Position numbers and translations under genes: made by a program
Shown: positions 1 through 7,610 of the stretch, in pieces
Layout of the letters: every line of letters starts with the position of its first letter
How positions within the stretch are numbered: the stretch's first letter is position 1
The notes under the pieces: model-generated
Told to the model about the DNA's origin: nothing
Database searches by the model: none
Seen by the model: only the letters and a program-made list of their open reading frames with translations
Source: Brevibacillus brevis NBRC 100599
GTDB lineage: Bacteria > Bacillota > Bacilli > Brevibacillales > Brevibacillaceae
Reading direction: 5' to 3'
Assembly (NCBI RefSeq): GCF_000010165.1
Contig: NC_012491.1
Span: forward strand, 5,704,001 to 5,768,000
Length of the DNA stretch: 64,000 nt

Positions 1-395
1 GCACCAATTGCTTCGATCTCAGCATCAGTCATTTTGCCTTCACGTGCTTCCAATGCTTGGTCTACACCAAGTGCAATGTCAGCGGACTGCTCGCCAATTG
101 CAGTAATAACACCGCAAGTGTCAGCGTCAAAACCGAATTTCGCACGGTCATAGCCGATTTCACGAATGGTTTCACGAACGAGCTTTTGGATATCCACATA
201 AGTGTTTGTAGTGATTTCACCTGCTACGAGAACCAAACCAGTAGTTACGGAAGTTTCGCAAGCTACGCGAGCATTTGGATCTTTGGACAGGATCGCATCC
301 AAGATGGAGTCGGAAATTTGGTCACAAATTTTATCCGGATGTCCTTCAGTTACAGATTCGGATGTAAACAGACGACGACCTTTTTGCAAAGCCAT
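1..395 (-). CDS. metK: S-adenosylmethionine synthetase, N-terminal part
   Basis: Makes S-adenosylmethionine from methionine and ATP in the cytosol. The visible 131 residues begin [14 protein letters not shown] and carry the family's TEGHPDK motif, followed by CDQISD. The ATG at 395-393 follows a strong AGGAGGTA ribosome site. The rest of the gene lies beyond the left edge. A SAM riboswitch with its own terminator lies directly upstream, so the gene should be switched off when SAM is plentiful. Identification is secure from the N-terminal motifs and the riboswitch. Confidence 0.97.
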   Translation of the reverse strand, partial: MALQKGRRLFTSESVTEGHPDKICDQISDSILDAILSKDPNARVACETSVTTGLVLVAGEITTNTYVDIQKLVRETIREIGYDRAKFGFDADTCGVITAIGEQSADIALGVDQALEAREGKMTDAEIEAIG

Positions 396-469
396 GAGAA
401 AATACCTCCTTTGACCTCATACAAATAGTGTGGTAGCCGAGTTAGGATTTTATCTACGTAAACGCAAAT

Positions 470-505
470 AAAAAACCTTTTCCAATTTTTAGGAGGAAAA
501 GGTTT
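470..505 (-). terminator. Riboswitch-controlled terminator of metK
   Basis: A 10-bp perfect stem (474-483 with 495-504) followed on the minus strand by a run of T. It sits between the SAM aptamer and metK and is the natural expression platform of the riboswitch. Confidence 0.9.
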
Positions 506-528
506 GAGCGTTTTTTGCTTCCTTCATC

Positions 529-630
529 CTCTTATCGGCCAGAACAGATGTCCGTTCTGCTGGTTAGCACCGCTCTAGCTCGGTTGCCGGGCTTCATAGG
601 GCCAGTCCCTCCGCCTGCTCTGGATAAGAG
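529..630 (-). promoter_or_regulatory. SAM-I (S-box) riboswitch
   Basis: Read on the minus strand, an outer P1 stem (CTCTTATC at 630-623 with GATAAGAG at 536-529) encloses the S-box core: AGGCGGAGGGACTGGCCC, then ATGAAGCCCGGCAACC, then GGTGCTAACCAGC. These are the conserved SAM-I core segments. The downstream intrinsic terminator at 470-505 implies transcriptional OFF control of metK by SAM. Confidence 0.96.
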
Positions 631-647
631 TATCCATTACGGATAAT

Positions 648-676
648 AGAATAATTGTTTTTTTCAGAGATGTCAA
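648..676 (-). promoter_or_regulatory. metK promoter
   Basis: On the minus strand TTGACA (676-671), a 17-bp spacer, then TATTCT (653-648). It lies just upstream of the SAM aptamer, so transcription would start about where the riboswitch begins. Confidence 0.75.
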
Positions 677-691
677 TAGGAAAAATTTTAC

Positions 692-3268
692 TTATAATTG
701 ATAGGCTTTTGAAAGTACCACCACTACCTCGGCGCGAGTTGCTCTTCCATTCGGTTTAAAGGAAGAACCGTACCCATTAACCCAATTTCTCGATGTCAAA
801 GCCTCGATGGCAGGAGAAGCCCAGTGACTCGTTGGCACATCCCGATAATTCGAGGTACCGTGATTATACATCAACACATTACGTGCCCGGGCGATCATTA
901 CGGCCATCTCTGCACGCGATATCGGCTGATCCGGCTTCATTTCATTCTTCGGGTACCCTTTCAAAATTCCCAATTGATAAGCTACACCTAGGTTGTGATA
1001 CGCCCAGTGCCGCTTTGGCATATCCCTGAAGGTCGTTTTTCCTGTATAGGTAGTCGCTACCTTAGAACCGGTCGCACGCATCGATTTAAGCAGCATCGTC
1101 GCAAACTCTGCACGGGTCACTGCCTGATTCGGCTTGAACAACGCATCATTAAACCCATTTACAATATCGCGAGAGCTGAGTCTGACGATCTCTGAGCGCG
1201 CCCAGTGGTCCGAAATATCGCGATAACCCGCTATCAATTTCTGCTGCGTCACCGTGAGTCGGTACGATTCATATTTGAACGAAGTACCACTATTAAGGCG
1301 TACATAATATTTTCCTGGCTGCAAACGCAAACCGATAATATCATTTCCTCGCTTAGACAGCTCCGCTACCTCATTCGTCGAAGCAAGCGCATAGTTCATG
1401 TTTCGATCACTATAGAGCGCGAAACGAAAGCCGCTATCGACAGGAATGTACGGCGCTCGGAACGTCACATACGATTCACTATTCACAGTAAATTGGAACC
1501 AGTCGGAATCGGTAGCTGTCGGTATCGTGCCTGACATCACTGTCCCACCGCTTAACGGAGACGCTGTTTGATAGGTGTCATTCGGCTCATTAAAATCTTT
1601 TTTTACTGGCGTGTATCCCAGATCCAGCTGATATTCGCCATTCACTGCATTGCGATTGTACTCACTCACACGGATGTAATACTTGCCTGGTGACACTTCT
1701 TTTTGGACGCGCTCTGTCGGATTGTCTTTTGTTCCATTATCGTAGGTAGGGTCCCAGACAACCATCTTTTTTCCGAGCTCTTGTTTACCGATACTCAGCA
1801 ATAGATCGACACGCTTGTTATCAGGACTAACAGCGACATCCAAATGCCCGTATTCACGAACATAGTAGGAGAACCAATCCTGATCCCCTTCATCGTGAAA
1901 ATTGCCTGTTACACTGATTTCGTTGCCTACGAGTGGCCTTGCCGTCTCTTGCGTATCGTTCGGTTCGTTACGGTCCGGATTGATGGTAAACTTACTCGTC
2001 AGCACGTAGGTAAAAGCGTTGTTGACCCCTCCGTTACGCATTAACCGGATATTCATATTCCCCGCTTTGACCGGGACAGTAATCGTATCTCCATTCCCAA
2101 AGTACTGCGTAATCGGCGGACGATTCTCTGGGTAAAAGGTAGCTGCCATCGCGGAAGAAACACCGGATGTCACTGACGCTGTGAAGCTGACCTTCCCATC
2201 GTAAGGGATGTCCATCTTCAGCCAGTCTATCGTGTCTTTTGGTCCTAAATTTCCACGTATCTGAGACTCGATCGGGAACGCTTTTGCCGAGTATGTCTGA
2301 TTATTCGGCTCTAAAAAGTCATAGGATAAGGACGTTCTAACTGCCTTGTCGACATTTAGCAACCCGTAGCCCGTTTTCCGGTCCCATCCCTTTTCCCCTA
2401 AGTCCGTAGCCGTTTGATAAAGCAATTGTCTTACATCAAATGGACTTAGTTTGGGATGACGAGCTAGTATGAGAGCCGCTGCACCCGCTACTTGTGGTGC
2501 GGCTGCTGAAGTACCGCTAAAGGAACCGTATCTCCCCCCTAGCTTGGTCGTATAAACATTGAAACCGGGCGCTACCAGGTTAAGCTCAGGTCCCGTATTG
2601 CTTTGATACAGCACTTCATTGTTACTCCTTACAGCCCCTACCGCTACCACCGTGGGATAAGCTGCCGGATAAGCCACTCGGCTACTCTCATTGCCACTAG
2701 CTGCAATCAGAACCGCTCCGCTTCTTTCCGCTCGTTGCACAGCATTCGCCAGTTCCTTGGAGTAGGACATACTGCTGAGCGACATCACGATGACTTTGGC
2801 ACCACGATCCAAGGCAGTATTGATACCCTTAGCAAGAGTCTGCACCGTAGTATCTCCATTTTTGGCCAAAACTTTAATCGGCAAAATCTTGGCATTCCAC
2901 AAGACACCGGATACACCAATGCTGTTATTCCCGCTAGCAGCCAGTACACCAGTTACCTCTGTTCCATGTCCGTTATCGTCTTGGGCCGATCCCCCGGGAT
3001 TGACCAGATTCACACCCGGCAAAAGGTTATCCTTCAAATCAGGATGCTTATAATCCGCACCAGAGTCTAGCACCGCGATGATAATCTGTTCATTACTATT
3101 TACGACTGCCCAAGCCTGTTGAGCTCTAATCTGACTCAAGTGAAGCTGGTTACTTAAATAGTAGTCATTCGAGGCTGGTGGTGCTGCAGCATAAATTGTT
3201 TGGTTGTTTGCCATCAATAGTGCGACACTTATCGCAGTCGCTACTGACATGTTCACTGATTTTTTCAT
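692..3268 (-). CDS. Secreted subtilisin-family serine protease with SLH anchor
   Basis: 858 residues with a signal peptide (about 1-28, ending TIYAAA). A peptidase S8 domain spans about 45-310: Asp68 in AVLDSG, His101 in DNGHGTEVTG, Asn193 in SGNES and Ser254 in GTSAAAPQVAG, so the triad and oxyanion Asn are complete. The middle (about 320-660) has repeats with the E(P)NDT..TA start seen in bacterial pre-peptidase C-terminal domains. The last 180 residues carry three SLH domains with the NGF/KGYP and TRAE motifs, which bind the secondary wall polymer. The likely role is cell-surface proteolysis; the substrate is unknown. No obvious propeptide inhibitor domain is seen between signal peptide and catalytic domain. 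It lies downstream of the S-layer assembly genes but has its own promoter and follows their terminator. Confidence 0.93.
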   Translation of the reverse strand: MKKSVNMSVATAISVALLMANNQTIYAAAPPASNDYYLSNQLHLSQIRAQQAWAVVNSNEQIIIAVLDSGADYKHPDLKDNLLPGVNLVNPGGSAQDDNGHGTEVTGVLAASGNNSIGVSGVLWNAKILPIKVLAKNGDTTVQTLAKGINTALDRGAKVIVMSLSSMSYSKELANAVQRAERSGAVLIAASGNESSRVAYPAAYPTVVAVGAVRSNNEVLYQSNTGPELNLVAPGFNVYTTKLGGRYGSFSGTSAAAPQVAGAAALILARHPKLSPFDVRQLLYQTATDLGEKGWDRKTGYGLLNVDKAVRTSLSYDFLEPNNQTYSAKAFPIESQIRGNLGPKDTIDWLKMDIPYDGKVSFTASVTSGVSSAMAATFYPENRPPITQYFGNGDTITVPVKAGNMNIRLMRNGGVNNAFTYVLTSKFTINPDRNEPNDTQETARPLVGNEISVTGNFHDEGDQDWFSYYVREYGHLDVAVSPDNKRVDLLLSIGKQELGKKMVVWDPTYDNGTKDNPTERVQKEVSPGKYYIRVSEYNRNAVNGEYQLDLGYTPVKKDFNEPNDTYQTASPLSGGTVMSGTIPTATDSDWFQFTVNSESYVTFRAPYIPVDSGFRFALYSDRNMNYALASTNEVAELSKRGNDIIGLRLQPGKYYVRLNSGTSFKYESYRLTVTQQKLIAGYRDISDHWARSEIVRLSSRDIVNGFNDALFKPNQAVTRAEFATMLLKSMRATGSKVATTYTGKTTFRDMPKRHWAYHNLGVAYQLGILKGYPKNEMKPDQPISRAEMAVMIARARNVLMYNHGTSNYRDVPTSHWASPAIEALTSRNWVNGYGSSFKPNGRATRAEVVVVLSKAYQL

Positions 3269-3343
3269 GTAAAACAGTCCTTCCTTCTCTCCCCTGCAAA
3301 ATCAGCAGTCTAAAAGGAATTCAGGTATTTATCTTCTTGTCCT

Positions 3344-3373
3344 AGCATAGCGGATGAAAAGGGAGACATGCAA
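3344..3373 (-). promoter_or_regulatory. Promoter of the SLH protease gene
   Basis: On the minus strand TTGCAT (3373-3368), an 18-bp spacer, then TATGCT (3349-3344), about 75 bases before the start codon. Confidence 0.5.
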
Positions 3374-3410
3374 CCCTGATTAGCCAATATTTGGAACGTT
3401 AGAAAAGAAC

Positions 3411-3443
3411 AAAACCCTTTTCACCATGGGCAAAAAGGGTTTT
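3411..3443 (-). terminator. Terminator of the SLAP-domain operon
   Basis: An inverted repeat of AAAACCCTTTTT and AAAAGGGTTTT around CACCATGGGC lies just after the stop codon at 3448. It ends on the minus strand in a T-rich arm. Confidence 0.75.
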
Positions 3444-3447
3444 CTCC

Positions 3448-4443
3448 TTACTGTAACAAACCTTTATTGTCTTCCACTTCAGGTGCTACCTGAGCTTTTT
3501 CTTTTTTTCTTTGCTGAGCTTTTGGAATAAAAGCAGTAACTTCCGCCAGATTTACCTCTTCCTTTTTAATGGAGGAGAACGGAATATCAAATACCCATAC
3601 ACGATGGCTATTTGCTTCTACCTTCATGTTTTCCAGGGTAAAGTGTACGCGTGCTACGGTATCGCCATCCTTATCATGAACGATAATCGGCACTTCAGTA
3701 AACTCCAGACGTTTTGCCAGACCGTTACGGAAAGCAACGATGACTTTCAGGCCGTTATCTTCACCTGGCTTTATGTCGAGGACTTGCAAATCTACTTCTC
3801 CCTCTGCAATCGGAGCCATTTCTGCAGCCTGCTGCATGTATTGCTTCGATTCATCTGCACTCAGACCCAGATTAAAGTTTTGATTCTCTTCTACTTCGTT
3901 CTTTTCCGGCTTGATAAAGGCCAGCTTCAATGGAACCTCTTGTTCAGGAATACGGTCGAATTCATCCCAGCGGAACATGAATTCCATTGGACGGCTGGAC
4001 ATTTCCATCACTGGACCAGATGTAATCAGATCAAAAGTCTTTCTCGCGACTTCCTCTCCATCCTCCGTCACCAAAGACAACGGAAGCCTTTGCAGCAAAA
4101 TGCTGCGGTCAGTCGCATTACGAACGTAGGTAAGAACCAAGAAACCATCATTGGTAACCTGTGTAAAGAAAGGAATGATACCTACTTCGTTACGAACAAC
4201 CGGAGGCATTTCATCATGCGCGTATTGCAAGAGCTCATGCTCCGCTTCGTCCAATTGATCATCCCACGGACCGTTCAGCACCAAAAACAATTCCTTGGAT
4301 TCCACACGATTCGCAGATTGCTGCGGATTCTCTAATCCGGATACACCCAAATAAAACTCTCTATGAAGATTCTCATGAATATCTTCGCGTACTTGCTCCA
4401 AGCTCTCCTTGGAACCAAACCAATTTTCCAATAACCAACTCAT
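3448..4443 (-). CDS. SLAP-domain protein (S-layer assembly factor-like), paralogue 3
   Basis: 331 residues, no signal peptide, no membrane segment, acidic. It has two copies (about 85-180 and 215-310) of a domain with the pattern RN(A/G)..R..L...P(L/I)...D.DG..VAR..F.L, ending in a W/F-rich strand. This is the pattern I associate with the SLAP domain of accessory-Sec S-layer assembly proteins such as SlaP, which lies next to secA2 in Bacillus anthracis. It is third in a three-gene operon of paralogues, 40 bases after its neighbour, with a terminator right behind. Its place beside the owp/mwp S-layer genes fits a cytosolic role in S-layer export, but no secA2 is in this window. The family assignment is from recall; the exact function is inferred. 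Confidence 0.65.
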   Translation of the reverse strand: MSWLLENWFGSKESLEQVREDIHENLHREFYLGVSGLENPQQSANRVESKELFLVLNGPWDDQLDEAEHELLQYAHDEMPPVVRNEVGIIPFFTQVTNDGFLVLTYVRNATDRSILLQRLPLSLVTEDGEEVARKTFDLITSGPVMEMSSRPMEFMFRWDEFDRIPEQEVPLKLAFIKPEKNEVEENQNFNLGLSADESKQYMQQAAEMAPIAEGEVDLQVLDIKPGEDNGLKVIVAFRNGLAKRLEFTEVPIIVHDKDGDTVARVHFTLENMKVEANSHRVWVFDIPFSSIKKEEVNLAEVTAFIPKAQQRKKEKAQVAPEVEDNKGLLQ

Positions 4444-4483
4444 AAGTCAACCTCCTCTTTCCCAACCTCAAAAGTATTGCGCC

Positions 4484-5431
4484 CTATTCTACCTCAAGCG
4501 TCCATCTTTTCAGGTCGGCATCAGGCTTTTTCACTAAATTTGGCGGGAATACAATCATCCATGGACGGCTGTAACCCGGCTTCACATTAATGCTGCTTGC
4601 ATCGAGTACACCTGTTGCTACCAGATCACCATTAGCATCAGCAATCGTCAGCTTGATTTCATCTGGGCGGTATTCATGGCCCATCCCATTACGGAAGAGC
4701 ATCGCTGCTACCAAATGTCCTTCCTTTGTCATTCCGATGTCGAATCCAGTAACCTGTACCGTATTAATCGGAATCATTGGCAAAGACTGCGTCAACGCTT
4801 CTAAACGATCCTTTTGGCGATCGGTCATGCGGCTTTCCATTTCAGGATCGAGCTCCAGATTACGCGGCCATACATGCGAATTTCTACCAGCCTTCATAAC
4901 CACTTTCCAGCGGTTAAAGGTGAAGTTTTCATGCAGATAGCTCTCTTCCGGGAACAATACCTCCCACGGACGGCTGGTATGCGGTGGAATTGCGCCCATA
5001 TCTGACAAATCCACCTTGATCCTTGCAAACGCATTATCATCAAGATAAATCGCTAACCCAACGTTTTTGATCCGCACTGGCTTATTCGTGGAGTTACGGA
5101 AGAACATCGCTACCGTCATGCCATTTGGCTGGGGAATCATACTGAAACCCGTTACGCTAATCATGCCTTTACGCATCTCTGGCAATTCTTCTTGCAAAAA
5201 GCGAAGCGTATACTTTTTCTCGGAATCCAGCTCGCTCTCCCAAATCGGGCTCAGGGACAATTCCGTACGAATTTTTTCAACTCCACCAACAGACTCTTCC
5301 TGTTGCTCGTTGCTTTCCATTTCGACCTCGGTGTTTTTCAATTCAGCGACATCGATAGCAGACTCTTCTTGAATATCTTTTTTCAGATCCTGTTGATCCT
5401 TACCTAAAAAATTCTTCATAAAGGAAAACAT
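4484..5431 (-). CDS. SLAP-domain protein (S-layer assembly factor-like), paralogue 2
   Basis: 315 residues. The N-terminus MFSFMKNFLGKD is followed by a Glu-rich linker (about 15-50) and then two SLAP-like domains (about 90-180 and 215-310) with the signatures RNSTNKPVRI and FRNGMGHEYRP and the ending SRPW.V.FP. It shares domain order and length with the genes on both sides, so this is a local triplication. There is no export signal, so it is probably cytosolic. Transcribed with the upstream paralogue across a 91-base gap. Confidence 0.65.
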   Translation of the reverse strand: MFSFMKNFLGKDQQDLKKDIQEESAIDVAELKNTEVEMESNEQQEESVGGVEKIRTELSLSPIWESELDSEKKYTLRFLQEELPEMRKGMISVTGFSMIPQPNGMTVAMFFRNSTNKPVRIKNVGLAIYLDDNAFARIKVDLSDMGAIPPHTSRPWEVLFPEESYLHENFTFNRWKVVMKAGRNSHVWPRNLELDPEMESRMTDRQKDRLEALTQSLPMIPINTVQVTGFDIGMTKEGHLVAAMLFRNGMGHEYRPDEIKLTIADANGDLVATGVLDASSINVKPGYSRPWMIVFPPNLVKKPDADLKRWTLEVE

Positions 5432-5522
5432 AGGCTACCTCCTCAAACGTCCGGACACGAACGAAGCTTCTCTTATCATGATAAACTTTTTTGACTAGCC
5501 CATGCAAATTTGCTCTCTTGCA

Positions 5523-6470
5523 TTAGGCTCCTTGGGGAACGCTCACTTTCCAACGGGACAAGTCCAGCTCTTCCTTTTGAATGCTCTCGGGTGGGAAAAT
5601 AAACAGCCACGGCTTGCTCGTATTTGCATTTACAGTCAGGTTTCCTAGTTCAAACAGACCTTCTGCCACTTTATCCCCACTTGCATCATAGAGCGCCAGC
5701 GGCAACGTTTCGAAGGACAGCGACTGAGTAGAGCCATTGCGAATCAAAAGCATCACATTCAGAGCACCGATTTCGGTTCTACGAATCTGCACACTCTGTA
5801 TATTTACTTCTCCCTCTTTTAGAGCGGGGAGGTTCTTCGCTAATTCAATTAAGGACGTTTTTTGTTCATCAGTCAGCGCCTTAATCCAGGATTCTTCCAG
5901 CTCCAGCTGCTGTGGAAGGACCATCTTCTTCTGCGCCATCTCAAAGGCAATCTTCCAGTTCACGAGAAGAACTTCAACCTGTAAAAAGTGCTCTCTCGCA
6001 AATACAAACGACCACGGTCTTGCAGAACGCGGCGGAATTTCTCCGAGCTCACTCAAATCAAAGGATTGGCGGGTAAACAGCTCCTGATCCCCAAACAGTA
6101 CCACCAGCGTCATCTCATTCAGGCTGATTGGACGGTCCGTGCTGTTCCGGACGAATGCTACCACTTCAATCCCATCGTCATGCGGAACGAGTGAAGTCCC
6201 TGCCAAGGAAATATTTCCTGGTTGCAACGGTTCCAGTTCCTGAGCCATAAAGGAGAGCGAGTATTTCTCTTGCGCCCCCAACTGCTTCTCCCACAATTCA
6301 TGCAGCGAGAGTGTGGTGATGACGCCAGTTGAATCCTCATGTACCTGTTGCGCTTCCTGATGAGACTGTTCGGTATCAGCAGCGGAAAGGATCGATTCCT
6401 CCTGCACCTGCTCCCGCACCTCATTGGTTGTCGGTTTTTTCCCCATTAAATTCTTCAAGAAGGATAACAT
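5523..6470 (-). CDS. SLAP-domain protein (S-layer assembly factor-like), paralogue 1
   Basis: 315 residues, first gene of the three-gene operon. It starts MLSFLKNLMGKK and has a Gln/Glu-rich linker (about 15-48). Two SLAP-like domains follow, with RNSTDRPISLNEM and RNGSTQSLSFE and the ends ARPWSFVF and SKPWLFIFPPE. The N-terminal WEKQLGAQEKYSLSFM segment is shared with paralogue 2. No signal peptide is seen. Two promoter-like sequences lie upstream at 6523-6550 and 6633-6662. The likely role is in S-layer protein export or handling, inferred from family and from proximity to mwp and owp. Confidence 0.65.
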   Translation of the reverse strand: MLSFLKNLMGKKPTTNEVREQVQEESILSAADTEQSHQEAQQVHEDSTGVITTLSLHELWEKQLGAQEKYSLSFMAQELEPLQPGNISLAGTSLVPHDDGIEVVAFVRNSTDRPISLNEMTLVVLFGDQELFTRQSFDLSELGEIPPRSARPWSFVFAREHFLQVEVLLVNWKIAFEMAQKKMVLPQQLELEESWIKALTDEQKTSLIELAKNLPALKEGEVNIQSVQIRRTEIGALNVMLLIRNGSTQSLSFETLPLALYDASGDKVAEGLFELGNLTVNANTSKPWLFIFPPESIQKEELDLSRWKVSVPQGA

Positions 6471-6522
6471 ATCGTCGCTCCCAACTTTTCTCTACATCTA
6501 TATATAGTAACATTCGTCATCC

Positions 6523-6550
6523 ACTATAGCATAGTGACATCCTTTTGCAA
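6523..6550 (-). promoter_or_regulatory. Proximal promoter of the SLAP operon, with palindrome
   Basis: On the minus strand TTGCAA (6550-6545), a 16-bp spacer, then TATAGT (6528-6523). The -10 lies inside the inverted repeat CACTAT-AGC-ATAGTG (6522-6536), which could be an operator. Confidence 0.5.
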
Positions 6551-6632
6551 CATAGAAAACTTGGCATTCCAAGCAGAAAATAAACGGCTTTTGCAACCTT
6601 TTCATTGCCCCATTCGTACTGTTAGTTATGTT

Positions 6633-6662
6633 AGGATACCCGTACGTAACAGGGGATGTCAA
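6633..6662 (-). promoter_or_regulatory. Distal promoter of the SLAP operon
   Basis: On the minus strand a consensus TTGACA (6662-6657), an 18-bp spacer, then TATCCT (6638-6633), about 165 bases upstream of paralogue 1. Confidence 0.6.
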
Positions 6663-6869
6663 GGAATGGAAGCATAGGCGGTGGGACGAAAATGGAGAAC
6701 CTGATTTGAGCTCAACCACAAGGACCGTTTCTTAGTCCGTCTATACCGTGCAAACACCTTTGATCGTTCACCGTGTCTCCATCACATATTTAATGAAGAA
6801 AAATGTTTTAAGCAATCGTGGCGTTGAAGATTTCATTTTCATGTATAACATTTCCATAATAAGTTAAAG

Positions 6870-6898
6870 TTTACAACGTTGTTTACTATTGATAAAAT
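6870..6898 (+). promoter_or_regulatory. Plus-strand promoter of a possible small RNA
   Basis: TTTACA (6870-6875), an exact 17-bp spacer, then TAAAAT (6893-6898). No gene follows closely; a strong terminator follows within about 70 bases. Confidence 0.5.
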
Positions 6899-6904
6899 GT
6901 AAGG

Positions 6905-6969
6905 GTCTAAACAAATAACTTGGGGAATTTCTTTTTGGCCAACTGTCTTGTGCAGTTGGTTCTTTTTTT
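6905..6969 (+). ncRNA. Candidate small RNA, about 65 bases
   Basis: This is the interval between a good sigma-A-type promoter (6870-6898) and an intrinsic terminator (6939-6969). It has no start codon with a ribosome site and no plausible peptide. It matches no RNA family I know. It could also be the leftover promoter and attenuator of the broken plus-strand S-layer-like gene 0.7 kb downstream. Confidence 0.3.
6939..6969 (+). terminator. Intrinsic terminator, plus strand
   Basis: A perfect 7-bp stem CCAACTG (6939-6945) and CAGTTGG (6953-6959) followed by TTCTTTTTTT. Confidence 0.75.
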
Positions 6970-6976
6970 GTTCATA

Positions 6977-7005
6977 GCAAAAGAACCTATCACCAGTGCG
7001 ATAGG
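6977..7005 (-). terminator. Terminator of the decayed gene at 7024
   Basis: A stem CCTATC...GATAGG (6986-7005), which on the minus strand is followed by TTCTTTTGC. It lies right after the stop of the decayed reading frame that ends at 7024. Confidence 0.5.
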
Positions 7006-7023
7006 CCCTTGCTTATAAATAAG

Positions 7024-7524
7024 CTAATTTGGAGTTCTATTCTTCCTGACTCTTCCGCCTACAACTACTTCGATGGTATATTGCCCCCACCCATACCTTC
7101 AATTTGATGTACCTTGACTTGGACAAATCGTTTTTTTTCAGTTCCCTCTATTATAGAAGTGATTTGATCAGTAACGTCATCTCCGGCATTGCTTGTATTC
7201 GCAAGTGTTGCATCCTTGGTAGTATTTTTCTGTTTCCACTATCGCGATTTTCATATCTCTGTTTTCACCTTGAGCAAAGGTATCGCTTTATGAGTGATAA
7301 CATCGTTGTTGAATGTGGGTATTTTAGGGAATTTTGTAAATGCATTTTCCGTACCAACCAAAAACCAATACTTATCCTAGACAAAGATAATCTTCTACTA
7401 TTAGGTTAAAGGACCATTCGTTAATAGAGTGGCCTTCTTTATTTTTACCAGTTTTAATTTGCTTTTTTTTCAAAACTTCAACTTCCAAAGGCAAAACTAC
7501 ACTTCCATATTGTGGGGATTTCCA
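7024..7524 (-). pseudogene. Decayed gene of unknown function
   Basis: Hand translation of the minus strand gives five protein-like stretches in changing frames that chain in order: SPQYGSVVLPLEVEVLKKKQ and onward to VEDYLCLG (about 7375-7524), KYWFLVGTENAFTKFPKIP, FAQGENRDMKIAIVETEK, KDATLANTSNAGDDVTDQIT running to VKVHQIEGMGGG, and QYTIEVVVGGRVRKN with a stop at 7024. That needs four frameshifts, and no start codon is apparent. I do not recognise the family. The stretches read as a soluble or exported protein of at least 165 residues. A terminator follows. Confidence 0.6.
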
Positions 7525-7610
7525 TTACTTAGCAATCAGCTACATCTATATTCCTTTTTTCTACAAATGATGGGTAACATGGACCCTATGAAAATACTGG
7601 TAGGCCGTGA

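Larger units (their letters stand above)
6471..7023. other. Intergenic region between SLAP operon and decayed gene
   Basis: 553 bases with no convincing gene. It holds two minus-strand promoters for the SLAP operon, an unexplained AT-rich stretch (about 6663-6869), a plus-strand promoter-terminator pair that could make a short RNA, and a minus-strand terminator at 6977-7005. Confidence 0.6.

Noticed and set aside
6498-6719. 73-codon minus-strand frame upstream of the SLAP operon
   Set aside because: It overlaps both operon promoters and has no ribosome site or family features.
6600-6870. Considered as 6S RNA, T-box, c-di-GMP or c-di-AMP riboswitch
   Set aside because: Conserved cores of these RNAs could not be found on either strand; only promoters are supportable.
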